The notes below the pieces were generated by a model. The model searched no databases. It saw only the letters and a program-made list of their open reading frames with translations, and had not been told where the DNA came from. Shown piece by piece: positions 10,445 to 19,661 of a stretch of 64,000 nt of DNA (positions are counted from its first letter, which is position 1; each line of letters opens with the position of its first letter). The position numbers were made by a program, and so were the translations under genes. Source of the DNA: Pseudomonadales bacterium (GTDB taxonomy: Bacteria; Pseudomonadota; Gammaproteobacteria; Pseudomonadales; Azotimanducaceae). The DNA lies in contig JANQOA010000372.1 of NCBI GenBank assembly GCA_028279305.1, positions 1-64,000 on the forward strand, in the 5' to 3' direction.

Positions 10445-11680
10445 ATGAAACACGAGTTACAGGTAAGCATCCTCAAAGAACTGATGCAGCAATTGGATTG
10501 CGGTAAGAACATCGACGCAGGGGTGCAGTACCGCACTTCAACAGATGTGTATACCAGCCCGGAAATTGCCCAGCAGGAGTGGCGGCTGTTTTTTCAAAAC
10601 CACCCGCAGTTGATTGGCCTGTCCGGGGATCTGCCGGAGCCGGGCAGCTACTTCACTGTTGATGATTTTGGTACGCCGGTGCTGGCGACGCGGGATCAGC
10701 AGGGTAAGTTTCATGCATTTCTGAACGCCTGCCGGCACCGCGGCGTACGGGTGGCCAACGAGCAGCGCGGCCAGGCGGGCAAGTTCTCGTGTCCGTTCCA
10801 CGCCTGGACCTACTCCAACCGCGGGGATCTGGTGGCCATTCCCCAGGAAGATCAGTTTGGCGCAATTGACAAGTCATGCCACGGGTTGGTGGCGTTGCCC
10901 TGTGAAGAACACAACGGCCTGTTGTGGGTACACCCGCAGCCCAATGGTGAGCTGAATGTGGAAAAACTGCTGGGGCCGTTGGCGGAAGAAATGAGCCTGG
11001 CCAGTTATGGGGACATGGTCTACTGCGGTGAGTCCGTTATTGACAAAAATCTCAACTGGAAACTTGCAAACGATACGTTTGGCGAGACGTATCACTTTCA
11101 AAAGCTGCATCGCAACACGCTGGGCCAGATCTTTTACGGCGACAACCTCGCCTATGAGGAAATTGGCCGCAACCATCGTTTTGTGTTTGCCAGCAAGGCC
11201 ATTGACCTGCTGCGCGACATGCCCGAAGAGGAGTGGAAGTTAACCGATGCGGCAAATCTGCTGTATTACCTGTTCCCGAATATACAGTTTAACGTCGGCA
11301 CGGACAGCGTGGCGTTGATCAAGATCTATCCCCATCCGCAGGACCCCGGGCGCTCGATTACCCGGGTAAACCACTATTTCAGCCGCAGTGCCATAGAAGC
11401 GCTGGAGGCGGCGCAGGTGGGTGACGACAAGATCACCGCGGACAATGTGTATGACGGGGAAGTCAGAGAAAATGCATTATTCGGTCTGGATGCAATCATG
11501 GAAGTTTTCGACAGCACCATTGAGCAGGAAGACTATGCCATGGGTGAAACGACTCAGCAGGCGGCAGCCAACGGCTTGCTGGAGTACATGATTTTCGGCC
11601 GCAATGAACCTGCCCTGCATCATTACCACAATACGTTCAGGGAAGCACTGAATCAGCCGCCGCTGCAACGGTTTGGCTGA
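10445..11680 (+). CDS. Rieske [2Fe-2S] aromatic-ring-hydroxylating dioxygenase alpha subunit-like
   Basis: CRHRGVRVANEQRGQAGKFSCPFHAWTY Rieske motif (CxH..CxxH) and catalytic-domain pattern NWKLANDTFGETYHF. Confidence 0.9.
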   Translation: MKHELQVSILKELMQQLDCGKNIDAGVQYRTSTDVYTSPEIAQQEWRLFFQNHPQLIGLSGDLPEPGSYFTVDDFGTPVLATRDQQGKFHAFLNACRHRGVRVANEQRGQAGKFSCPFHAWTYSNRGDLVAIPQEDQFGAIDKSCHGLVALPCEEHNGLLWVHPQPNGELNVEKLLGPLAEEMSLASYGDMVYCGESVIDKNLNWKLANDTFGETYHFQKLHRNTLGQIFYGDNLAYEEIGRNHRFVFASKAIDLLRDMPEEEWKLTDAANLLYYLFPNIQFNVGTDSVALIKIYPHPQDPGRSITRVNHYFSRSAIEALEAAQVGDDKITADNVYDGEVRENALFGLDAIMEVFDSTIEQEDYAMGETTQQAAANGLLEYMIFGRNEPALHHYHNTFREALNQPPLQRFG

Positions 11681-11758
11681 TATGGCCCGGGGCCGGCAAC
11701 AGACCGGCCGTAATATCTAACCGGGGGCGGGCGCACTGCCCGCGTCCGCCTGCCGCAT

Positions 11759-11782
11759 ACGCCGGGGCACTCTCCCCGGCGT
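11759..11782 (+). terminator. Terminator-like hairpin
   Basis: Perfect 9-bp stem ACGCCGGGG-CACTCT-CCCCGGCGT; weak T-rich tail. Confidence 0.45.
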
Positions 11783-11793
11783 AGCCGTTTGTG

Positions 11794-11815
11794 TTTCGTT
11801 GATTTAACGTTGATT
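11794..11815 (+). promoter_or_regulatory. 11-bp direct repeat site A (TTTCGTTGATT TAACGTTGATT)
   Basis: Two 11-bp units back to back, about 50 bp upstream of 11866. Confidence 0.55.
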
Positions 11816-11865
11816 CTCTTCGCCTGAATCCTGGTTCAATACCGCGCTTTGGAATTGGACCATCT

Positions 11866-13053
11866 ATGCCTATCAACCCGGCGGCAACCGCTGCGCCGCC
11901 CCAGATACTGGTTGTTGACGACGAACCGGATATGCAGGCGCTGATCAGGCAGAAGTTCAGACGTGCTATCCGCAAGGACGAACTGCGCTTTTTCTTTGCC
12001 GGCAACGGTGTTGAAGCGCTGCAGGTTCTGGCTGCTGAACCGGGCATTTCCATGGTGATTTCGGACATCAACATGCCGGAAATGGACGGCCTGACCCTGC
12101 TCGGCCAACTGAAGACCCTGAACCCCAATATTCGGTCGGTAATCGTCTCCGCGTACGGTGATCTTGACAATATCCGCCAGGCAATGAACCGCGGCGCGTA
12201 CGATTTCCTGACCAAACCCATCGACTTTGACGATTTCCAGCTGACCCTGGAAAAGACGCTGGCGCATCTTGCTGAAATACGCAGTGCGCTGAACGACCGG
12301 GATCGGCTGGTCAGCCTGAATCACGAATTGGGTATTGCCCGGCAGATCCAGCAGGATGCCCTGCCCAAAGATTTTCCGGATAAACCGGACTATCAGATTT
12401 TCGGCAGCATGGACCCCGCGCGATCCGTTGGCGGTGATTTTTTTGACTTTTTTGCGCTGCCCGGCAACCGGGTCGGGTGTGTGGTGGGTGACGTATCCGG
12501 CAAAGGCGTGCCGGCGGCGTTGTTTATGATGGTTTGTCAGGCACTGGTGCGCAGCTGTGCTGAAGAAGCCGTCACCCCGGCGGAATTGTTGGCGCACCTC
12601 AACCGGCAACTACTGCAGAACAATCCGGCGATGATGTTTGTGACGCTGTTCTACGGCATTTTCGAACCCGCATCCGGGCGCCTGGTTTACGCCCAGGGCG
12701 GGCATGAGCCGGCCTATCTGCTGCGCCGCGGTGATCAACCCCTGTCCCTGCCGCAGGGTCCGGGGGCGGCATTGGGGGTGATAGAGGGCAACTCTTTCTG
12801 CGATCAGGAAATTCAGCTTCAACCCGGGGCGGCTGTTTGTGTGTATACCGACGGTGTTACCGACGCCCTTGACGAAGCCGGTGAGAGGTTTGGCCGTCAG
12901 CGGCTGGTGACCACCCTGCAGCAGCAGGACAGTGCTTCAGCCCAGCACATCAACCGCAATGTGGTTGCGCGGGTTAACGAACATGCTGCCAACACCGCGC
13001 AGGAGGACGACCTTACCTGCCTGGTGCTGAAGCGGCTCGGGGGGGCGGGGTGA
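11866..13053 (+). CDS. Response regulator with SpoIIE/PP2C phosphatase output (RsbU-like)
   Basis: REC: ILVVDDEPDMQALIRQKF..ISDINMPEMDG; PP2C: GGDFFDFFALPGNRVGCVVGDVSGKGVPAALFM. Confidence 0.92.
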   Translation: MPINPAATAAPPQILVVDDEPDMQALIRQKFRRAIRKDELRFFFAGNGVEALQVLAAEPGISMVISDINMPEMDGLTLLGQLKTLNPNIRSVIVSAYGDLDNIRQAMNRGAYDFLTKPIDFDDFQLTLEKTLAHLAEIRSALNDRDRLVSLNHELGIARQIQQDALPKDFPDKPDYQIFGSMDPARSVGGDFFDFFALPGNRVGCVVGDVSGKGVPAALFMMVCQALVRSCAEEAVTPAELLAHLNRQLLQNNPAMMFVTLFYGIFEPASGRLVYAQGGHEPAYLLRRGDQPLSLPQGPGAALGVIEGNSFCDQEIQLQPGAAVCVYTDGVTDALDEAGERFGRQRLVTTLQQQDSASAQHINRNVVARVNEHAANTAQEDDLTCLVLKRLGGAG

Positions 13054-13081
13054 AAGACAGACAACAACGGGAGAAGCTGCC

Positions 13082-13729
13082 ATGAATTTGAGCCTGGCGG
13101 AGAAATTGCTGTTGCTGGTGATAGACGAGCGTACCGGGAAGCTGGATGTTCCCGACCGCCTGGCGCTGAATGTGGCGCTGGGGGGTGCCGTGCTGCTGGA
13201 GTTGTCCCTGCGCAACCGCATAGACAGCGACCGCGAGAGGCTCTGGCTGGTGGACAACACCCCCACCGGCAACAGTGCCCTGGACACCATCCTTAACCTC
13301 ATCGCGCAGGAAACCAAGGATCTTTCCATTCAGAACTGGGTGTACATCGCCTACCGCGAAGCCGCTGATGTACGCAGCCGCCTGCTTGCCGGCCTGGTGC
13401 GGAAAAAAATTATCCGCCCCGAGGTAAAGCGTGTGTTGTGGCTGTTTAACCTGCAACGGTACAAACCGCAAAACGCCAGCGTGGAGCGGGAGACAAAGCG
13501 GCGCATCATGCAGGTTCTGTTTGACCAGAAAGTTCCGGTTGCGGAAGACGTGGCGCTGGTGGCGCTGTGTGACGCGGCCAACCTGTTCACCTGCATATTA
13601 TCTCAGCGCGAGCTGGCGCAAAGCAGCGACCGGATCCGGCAGGTGGTGCGCATGGAACTGATTGCGCAATCCGTGTGCGCGGTGATCGGCGAAGTTTATC
13701 TGGCCATGAGCCAATCAACCCTTTACTAA
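13082..13729 (+). CDS. GPP34 (Golgi phosphoprotein 3-like) family protein
   Basis: MNLSLAEKLLLLVIDERTGKLDVPDRLALNVALGGAVLLELSLRNRI is typical of the GPP34 N-terminus. Confidence 0.85.
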   Translation: MNLSLAEKLLLLVIDERTGKLDVPDRLALNVALGGAVLLELSLRNRIDSDRERLWLVDNTPTGNSALDTILNLIAQETKDLSIQNWVYIAYREAADVRSRLLAGLVRKKIIRPEVKRVLWLFNLQRYKPQNASVERETKRRIMQVLFDQKVPVAEDVALVALCDAANLFTCILSQRELAQSSDRIRQVVRMELIAQSVCAVIGEVYLAMSQSTLY

Positions 13730-13784
13730 ACAACGGCTATCTACCAACAGCGCGGCGGCGCGCGAATGCCGGCAAGGAGATCTT

Positions 13785-14129
13785 ATGCAGAACATCAGTG
13801 TCCAGCCTGATATTAATGACGGGGTAGTTGTGGCGGCTGTGGATGGCCGTATCGACACGACCACCGCCGCGGACTTCGAACATGAGGTCAGCGCTTTTTT
13901 TCAGCCTGCCCACCGGCAGGTGGTGCTTGATTTCAGAGGTGTTGATTATGTCAGCAGCGCTGGCCTGCGTGCGGTGCTGTTGCTGGCCAGAGGGGCTGAG
14001 GAAGCCGGCTGCCGGCTGACCATAGCGGGCATGACGGCGGACGTCCGCTCTATATTTGAGGTGACCGGGTTCCAGAATGTAGTGCCGGTATTTGTAGACG
14101 TAGCGGCGGCGCTGAATGCCGGCAGCTGA
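13785..14129 (+). CDS. STAS domain anti-sigma-factor antagonist
   Basis: VVLDFRGVDYVSSAGLRAVLLLARGAEEAGCRLTIAGM. Confidence 0.9.
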   Translation: MQNISVQPDINDGVVVAAVDGRIDTTTAADFEHEVSAFFQPAHRQVVLDFRGVDYVSSAGLRAVLLLARGAEEAGCRLTIAGMTADVRSIFEVTGFQNVVPVFVDVAAALNAGS

Positions 14130-14547
14130 GCGCTTGTCGCTGGCAGCCGCGGAAGACGCGCTCAGCTCGGGCCTGTGGCAGATTAACGAGGCGGTGACAC
14201 GTCTCAGCAACCAGCTGGCCCTGCCGGTCAGCTGGACACGGTCCACGCAACTGGTAGTGGAGGAGGCGTTCACCAACATCGTGCACTACGGTCAACTGCA
14301 GGAAGGTGAGCAGGTGGTTGTGGAGATGGCACATAACAACGGCTACCTGGACATTGTGCTGCTGGATCCGGGTGTCCACTACAACCCTTTCGAGCACACC
14401 TCTGAACCCCAGCGCGATGCCTCTGCGCGCGACAGGGCTTTGGGCGGCCTGGGTGTGTTTCTGATCAAGGAGTTGGTCCACGCTTACGATTACCAGCGGA
14501 TAGGCGGATTCAACCGCATGACTCTGCGCATCCCGGCCCACCGGTGA
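14116..14547 (+). CDS. RsbW-like ATP-binding serine kinase / anti-sigma
   Basis: VVEEAFTNIVHYG..., GGLGVFLIKELVHAYDYQRIGGFNRMTL; overlaps STAS gene. Confidence 0.85.
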   Translation: MPAAERLSLAAAEDALSSGLWQINEAVTRLSNQLALPVSWTRSTQLVVEEAFTNIVHYGQLQEGEQVVVEMAHNNGYLDIVLLDPGVHYNPFEHTSEPQRDASARDRALGGLGVFLIKELVHAYDYQRIGGFNRMTLRIPAHR

Positions 14548-15659
14548 GGTTTCTATTCTTATGTGCGTTGGCAGGTATATTCTGGCCCGCGGACGGCTGG
14601 TCGGCGGAACTGATATTTGCCCAGTCCGCACCGCTCAGTGGTCCGGCCCAGGCGATGGGGCAGCAAATGCGTACGGGTATCCGGGCGGCATTCCTGGAGG
14701 CTAACCGCGCCGGCGGCATCGCCGGCCGCAATCTCGTTCTGGAAACTCTGGATGATCAGTACGAGCCTGAACTCACCATCAAAAACGCCCAGCATTTTAT
14801 TGCCCGGGATAATGTAATTGCCATGATCGGCGGCGTCGGCACACCTACCAGCCGCGCGGTGCTGAGTCTGGTGGAAGCGGCCGGGATTGCCTATGTGGCG
14901 CCGGTGACCGGCGCCGCGGCATTGCGCAAGCCGGAACATAAAGCGGTATTGAACGTGCGCGCCTCATACAACCTTGAGGTACTGCGGATTGTCGAGTGGC
15001 TGGCGCACTCCGCCAAAGCGGCCAGAATCGGTATTCTTTATCAGGATGATTCTTACGGCCTCGCCGGCCTGGCGGCACTGCAGGACGCCTTGGCGGGTAA
15101 GCGAATCCAACTTGTTGGGGCTGCACCGTACCTGCGCAACACTGCGGCGGTGAAACAGGCGCTGTTAAACCTGGAGCAGGCGGCACCCGAAGCGGTACTG
15201 ATCGTCAGCACGTACCAGGCAGCCGCGGCGTTTGTGCGCTGGGCGCGCAAGATTGGCTTTACACCGCTGTTTATTAATCTTTCTTTTGTCAGCAGCGATG
15301 CGCTTGCTGCGGAGTTAGGTGCTGAGGTGGCGGGAATATATGTCTCTCAGGTGGTGCCTTCACCGCAGCAGCATGGTTCCCGCCTGGTTGAGAAATTCCG
15401 CGCCGCGATGGTTGATTTTGACGGCGGTGTCGCGTTGACATATCAGTCACTGGAAGGGTACCTGGCGGGCAGAGTGGCGGTTGAGCTGTTACATCGGCTC
15501 GAGGGCGGGATTAACCGCGGGTCGTTTCTGAACGCGGTGCAAACTACGGCGGAACTGCAAGTGGAGGATTTTTATGTGCCGCTGTCGGACCGGCAGGGTG
15601 CGCGGCGCGTGTATCTCACTGTGGCGGACCGCAGCGGCCGTTTTGTGCCGGTGCCCTGA
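14544..15659 (+). CDS. ABC-type branched-chain amino-acid-like periplasmic binding protein
   Basis: GTGA overlap with preceding gene; FAQSAPLSGPAQAMGQQMRTGIRAAFLEANRAGGIAGRNLVLETLDDQYEPELTIKNAQ. Confidence 0.88.
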   Translation: MRFLFLCALAGIFWPADGWSAELIFAQSAPLSGPAQAMGQQMRTGIRAAFLEANRAGGIAGRNLVLETLDDQYEPELTIKNAQHFIARDNVIAMIGGVGTPTSRAVLSLVEAAGIAYVAPVTGAAALRKPEHKAVLNVRASYNLEVLRIVEWLAHSAKAARIGILYQDDSYGLAGLAALQDALAGKRIQLVGAAPYLRNTAAVKQALLNLEQAAPEAVLIVSTYQAAAAFVRWARKIGFTPLFINLSFVSSDALAAELGAEVAGIYVSQVVPSPQQHGSRLVEKFRAAMVDFDGGVALTYQSLEGYLAGRVAVELLHRLEGGINRGSFLNAVQTTAELQVEDFYVPLSDRQGARRVYLTVADRSGRFVPVP

Positions 15660-17774
15660 TTGCGCATGAACTGGCGTCAACCCTTGCGGATATTGTCGAA
15701 CTATCCGGTGGGTTTGCAAATTGGCATTGCGGTTTTTGGTGCAATTCTGCTCGTGCTGGCAACCGCAACGGTCAGCAGCCTGTCGATCCGGCAAATCAGC
15801 CAGGTGCAACAGGGCCTCCTGGGTGAACACCTGCCGAAACAGCAGTTGTCGCTGCAACTGGCGCGGCAGGCCTGGTCGCTGGCGGCTCTGCTGCCCCGCC
15901 TCATCGACGCGGAAACACCAGCTGGACTCAGCGAGGCGCTGCAGCAATATGAACGCCGGCGGACCGGTCTGGCGCTGGGGGTTGAGAGATTACAGGAAAC
16001 CGGCCAGAGCGCTGACGAACTGAGGGCCGCCATTGCACAACTCGCGGAGCAGGCTTCGCTGACCGGGCAACTGACCGACCGGCGCATCCGGATGGCGGAG
16101 CGGATGGACGAAGCCCGGACCAGGCTGGCTGCGCTGGAATTGCGCCTCAATCAGAATCTCACCACCGCCATAGACGATCAGCTGTTTTTTCTCATGAAAG
16201 GCTTGCGCCGCCTGACCGACGTGCCCGCTGCTGAGGCGCAACGCCGGCAACCCTCGGAGATGGTTAAACTGCATGCGTTGGCCATGCTGCAGCGTGACAG
16301 CACGCTGCTCACCAGCCTGCTGACCAGCGCACTCGCGGCGGTGGAGCGCAGCCATCTGCAGCCGATTCGGGAAAAGTTTTTCGCGGCGATGGCGCGCATC
16401 CGGCGTAACAGTGTGTACCTGCAGGGTACAGACCTGACAACCGCGGTTACCCAGGACATTGAGGAAGTTGCGGTGCTTGCCGGCGAACCGTCGGGTCTGT
16501 TGTCCCAGGCGGACCGGTTCCTGCAGATTGGAGAGCGCCAACGGCGTATCCGGGACAAAAACAGGTCCACGGTAGAGTTCCTGGTGAGCGCTGTCAGCAG
16601 GCAGGTGGATACCAATTCGCGGCGTGCGGAAATTGCAATGGCGGACGCCAATGCAACCATTTTCAAAGGTTATGCGTGGGTTGCATCGTTTACCGCGTTT
16701 GGCTTGATGGGCGCTCTGGCGTATTCCTGGTTCTACGTGCGCAATATTTTGACGAGGCGCTTGGTTGCCATCGCCTCAGCCATGAAAACCATGGCAGGTG
16801 GGGATCTGACACAGCCTTTGAGTCTGCACGGGCAGGACGAGATTGCGGACATGGCCGCCGCGCTGGATGTTTTCCGCCAGCACGCATTGGAGGTACAACG
16901 CTTGAACCTGGTGGAAAAACTGGCGGCGGAGCTCGAAGAAAAAAATGGCCGCTTGGAAGATACGCTGGCGGAACTTGGCAAAGCCCAGCAACAGATTGTG
17001 CTGCGGGAAAAACTGGCTGCGTTGGGGGAACTCACCGCCGGCGTGGCGCATGAAATCAAGAACCCGTTGAACTTTGTCAATAATTTCTCAGCGTCGTCAG
17101 TTGAATTGTGTGATGAACTCGAAGAAGAAATGGCCGCGGCGGGATTTGCGGATACGGGTGCCGCTGAGGAGTTGCAGGAAATTACCGGCATGTTGAAGTC
17201 GAATATGGAGAAGATTCGAAGCCACGGACAGCGCGCGGACAGTATAGTTAACAGCATGCTGTCGCTTGGCAGAACGGCCGGGACCGAAGTGGTGGAGGGA
17301 AACCTGGAAAAGCTCAGCCGGGAACACGCCGCCCTGGCCTGGCACAGTGTGCGGGCGGCCATAGCCGATTTTCGGGGTGAAATTGTCTACGAGTTTCCCG
17401 CCGGGGGCCTGCCGGCAAAAGTAGTTGCCGAAGACATAGGCCGGGTTGTACTTAATCTGGTCACCAATGCGTGTCATGCCTGCTGGGAGCGCCAGCAGTC
17501 CGGTGAACAAGGGTACCAGCCGGTGGTTTCCGTGCGCGGGGCGCAACAGGGCAGTTGGATCGAAATTGCAGTTGCCGACAATGGGGTGGGCATGACGGAT
17601 GAAGTCCGGGCCCAGGTTTTTGACCCCTTTTTTACCACTAAAGACACCGGTGTGGGTACCGGACTCGGCCTGTCGATGTCCTTTGATCTGGCGCGTAAAC
17701 ACAATGGCGAACTCCTGTTGCAAACTGAGTCGGGGCAGGGCAGCGTGTTTACACTGCGCCTGCCGGCCTGTTAA
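15660..17774 (+). CDS. Membrane sensor histidine kinase (TM-helical sensor-TM-HAMP-HisKA-HATPase)
   Basis: H-box ELTAGVAHEIKNPLNFVNNF; G-boxes DNGVGMTDEV, TGVGTGLGLSM; start TTG 15660 or ATG 15666. Confidence 0.92.
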   Translation: MRMNWRQPLRILSNYPVGLQIGIAVFGAILLVLATATVSSLSIRQISQVQQGLLGEHLPKQQLSLQLARQAWSLAALLPRLIDAETPAGLSEALQQYERRRTGLALGVERLQETGQSADELRAAIAQLAEQASLTGQLTDRRIRMAERMDEARTRLAALELRLNQNLTTAIDDQLFFLMKGLRRLTDVPAAEAQRRQPSEMVKLHALAMLQRDSTLLTSLLTSALAAVERSHLQPIREKFFAAMARIRRNSVYLQGTDLTTAVTQDIEEVAVLAGEPSGLLSQADRFLQIGERQRRIRDKNRSTVEFLVSAVSRQVDTNSRRAEIAMADANATIFKGYAWVASFTAFGLMGALAYSWFYVRNILTRRLVAIASAMKTMAGGDLTQPLSLHGQDEIADMAAALDVFRQHALEVQRLNLVEKLAAELEEKNGRLEDTLAELGKAQQQIVLREKLAALGELTAGVAHEIKNPLNFVNNFSASSVELCDELEEEMAAAGFADTGAAEELQEITGMLKSNMEKIRSHGQRADSIVNSMLSLGRTAGTEVVEGNLEKLSREHAALAWHSVRAAIADFRGEIVYEFPAGGLPAKVVAEDIGRVVLNLVTNACHACWERQQSGEQGYQPVVSVRGAQQGSWIEIAVADNGVGMTDEVRAQVFDPFFTTKDTGVGTGLGLSMSFDLARKHNGELLLQTESGQGSVFTLRLPAC

Positions 17775-17793
17775 GCCCGCCGTACGGGTGGTG

Positions 17794-17815
17794 TTTCGTT
17801 GGTATTTCGTTGTGA
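17794..17815 (+). promoter_or_regulatory. 11-bp direct repeat site B (TTTCGTTGGTA TTTCGTTGTGA)
   Basis: Two adjacent 11-bp units directly after the histidine kinase stop. Confidence 0.5.
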
Positions 17816-18352
17816 CTACGGGGCTGAAATGGCATCTAATGGAAAACGTCTACGGGTGTCCCTTATTGGCCCGCTGACAACAGAAGCGCGCCAGGCTAGT
17901 CACTCCCCACATTCTGATTGTCTGGTGGCGCTTCTTCTAGTCGCTCTCAATTGGCTATTGTCCCGCGTTTGCACCAGCGCATGACCGTGGAAGGTACGAT
18001 GGAAGGTACCGTGGAAGGTGGAATGCCTGCTGCTGTACGAGTGAAGGATACAGCCAAATTATGCAAGCCGTTGCGTTTTGGTTGGCATCCGGTTGATACA
18101 TTTCCCGGGTTGTAGGCAAGAATTACGCGGATTGACACAGACATGGTTTTTCCTTGTTCTGCCTGCATCATGAGGTATGACGGCGCTCGCTCGCTCCCTC
18201 GCGCCGCGCTCATGGTGCAGGCATTTTATTCACCCGCACTCATGTTTCTTTGTTATGGGCCGGGGGAGTTAACCGCGGGAACAAGCCATTTGCACGGCCG
18301 CGCTAAGCCGGTAACGGTATATATCGTTCAGGTGTGAAAGGTAGCCGAACGC

Positions 18353-18733
18353 TCAGACCAGGTACAGCCCCCGGGTGTTCGAAGCCGTCGCGGGTTGGCT
18401 GCGGGTAATTGCTTCGAAGCCGAAAGCCTGCTTCGCCGAGATGCCAAAAGCGGAAGAAAATGCTTTAGCAATACGGTAACCCATGACGTAGCGCTCCGGG
18501 TGCTTGTGCATCATTTCCACCTCCCGGGCCTGCAGGCCGCAAAAAAACGCAATAGAAACGTAGTCTATTTCTTTGTTGTTTTCTTTGCTGTTGTCTTTGT
18601 TGTTTACTTTGTTGCTGTTATTGCCGTTCCCCTGCGCCGCGATCCGGCAGACTTTGAAGGTGTACAGATTGTACTTTTCAGCGATCTGCTCGATCACTTG
18701 ATCCAGAGGTATCCTTGCGGGCATGGTGGCCAT
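18353..18733 (-). CDS. HTH-like DNA-binding protein with internal Asn/Lys-rich tract
   Basis: ATG at 18733 with SD AAGGAAGG; IDYVSIAFFCGLQAREVEMMHKHPERYVMGYRIAKAFSSAFGISAKQAFGFE resembles the 19092 protein. Confidence 0.55.
   Translation of the reverse strand: MATMPARIPLDQVIEQIAEKYNLYTFKVCRIAAQGNGNNSNKVNNKDNSKENNKEIDYVSIAFFCGLQAREVEMMHKHPERYVMGYRIAKAFSSAFGISAKQAFGFEAITRSQPATASNTRGLYLV
18569..18616 (-). repeat. 12-bp imperfect tandem repeat x4 (encodes NKV-NNKD-NSKE-NNKE)
   Basis: TTCTTTGTTGTT / TTCTTTGCTGTT / GTCTTTGTTGTT / TACTTTGTTGCT on + strand. Confidence 0.85.
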
Positions 18734-18753
18734 CGTTGCCTTCCTTTTTTTTT

Positions 18754-18813
18754 GACCAGATTTGTCTAGACCAGATTTGTTTAGACCAGATTTGTTTAGG
18801 CCAGTTTTGTCAA
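18754..18813 (+). repeat. 15-bp tandem repeat x4 upstream of HTH-like gene
   Basis: GACCAGATTTGTCTA, GACCAGATTTGTTTA, GACCAGATTTGTTTA, GGCCAGTTTTGTCAA. Confidence 0.9.
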
Positions 18814-19091
18814 TCAAGTTATCCGTCAGGCTTATCCTTCAGGTTCAATCGTTCCGTCAAGGCCAAGACGACCTTTTTGCGTTAATCTGTACGTTAATCG
18901 CCATGAGGCAATTGTAGAAATTCCGCCCTCCGGTGTATCAACGGACTTACAACAAGTTGGTCCTTTTTGTGCCCGCCAGGTTATCGAAGTTCCAACGAGA
19001 CAAGAGTGCATACGTGCACTGCAGATTTGTTTGTAGTTTTAAATTGCCTGCCGTTCAGTTCCCTTTATGATCTCGTTTGTAAAACTGGCAA

Positions 19092-19658
19092 ATGGAGGGC
19101 TTGGTGGCGGGGCATGCGATCAGCCGGGTGATAACAGAACTGGCGAAGCGTAACGGGCTTCTGCACTGCGACGGACGTGTAAACTGCAGCGCTTTTGGCC
19201 GTTTTGCCGGTCTGCCTTCCACCACGATAATGCGCCTGCTGAAAGCGGATCCCTATTCATCTCCCCGTGTGCATACGGTGCAAAAGATCAGTCAGGCGTT
19301 CGGCATTAAGGAAAGCCAGGTGCTTGGCTATGAGGGTCTGCCCGGTAGGCTGCCGGCGAGGTTGGATGATGCTGAGGCGGCGTTGTCCGGGGAAGGGCAA
19401 GGTGAGCAGGAAGGAGAGCGGGAAGGAGAGCAAGAAAGAGAGCGGGACGGCGTGCACGGAGGTGCGCGGGAGAGTGACGCCTCGTCCGTTTCGCCCAGGG
19501 GCCTGAGTGATGCTGAAACGGCTCACATTAGCCGCTTGCGGGCACTGTCGGTTGCTGACCGGGAAGAAGCCATGCGTTTCCTGGAATTTAAACGCTGGCT
19601 GGCCGGTGGCGTGACTTCCCCGTCTGCGGATACCGCCCGCGAAAGGCAGAACGGGTGA
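19092..19658 (+). CDS. HTH-like DNA-binding protein with Gly/Glu/Arg low-complexity linker
   Basis: VNCSAFGRFAGLPSTTIMRLLKADPYSSPRVHTVQKISQAFGIKESQVLGYE; linker GEGQGEQEGEREGEQERERDG. Confidence 0.65.
   Translation: MEGLVAGHAISRVITELAKRNGLLHCDGRVNCSAFGRFAGLPSTTIMRLLKADPYSSPRVHTVQKISQAFGIKESQVLGYEGLPGRLPARLDDAEAALSGEGQGEQEGEREGEQERERDGVHGGARESDASSVSPRGLSDAETAHISRLRALSVADREEAMRFLEFKRWLAGGVTSPSADTARERQNG
19401..19448 (+). repeat. 12-bp imperfect tandem repeat x4 within CDS
   Basis: GGTGAGCAGGAA / GGAGAGCGGGAA / GGAGAGCAAGAA / AGAGAGCGGGAC. Confidence 0.85.
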
Positions 19659-19661
19659 GCG

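Noticed and set aside
17918-18115. Small ORF with TVEGTMEGTVEGG repeat after the histidine kinase
   Set aside because: A 12-bp triplication is present but there is no convincing ribosome site or similarity; not supported as a gene.
18395-18769. 124-aa plus-strand ORF with hydrophobic VVFFAVVFVVYFV stretch
   Set aside because: Hydrophobic stretch is the reverse reading of the NNK repeat; minus-strand gene has an SD and a paralogue.
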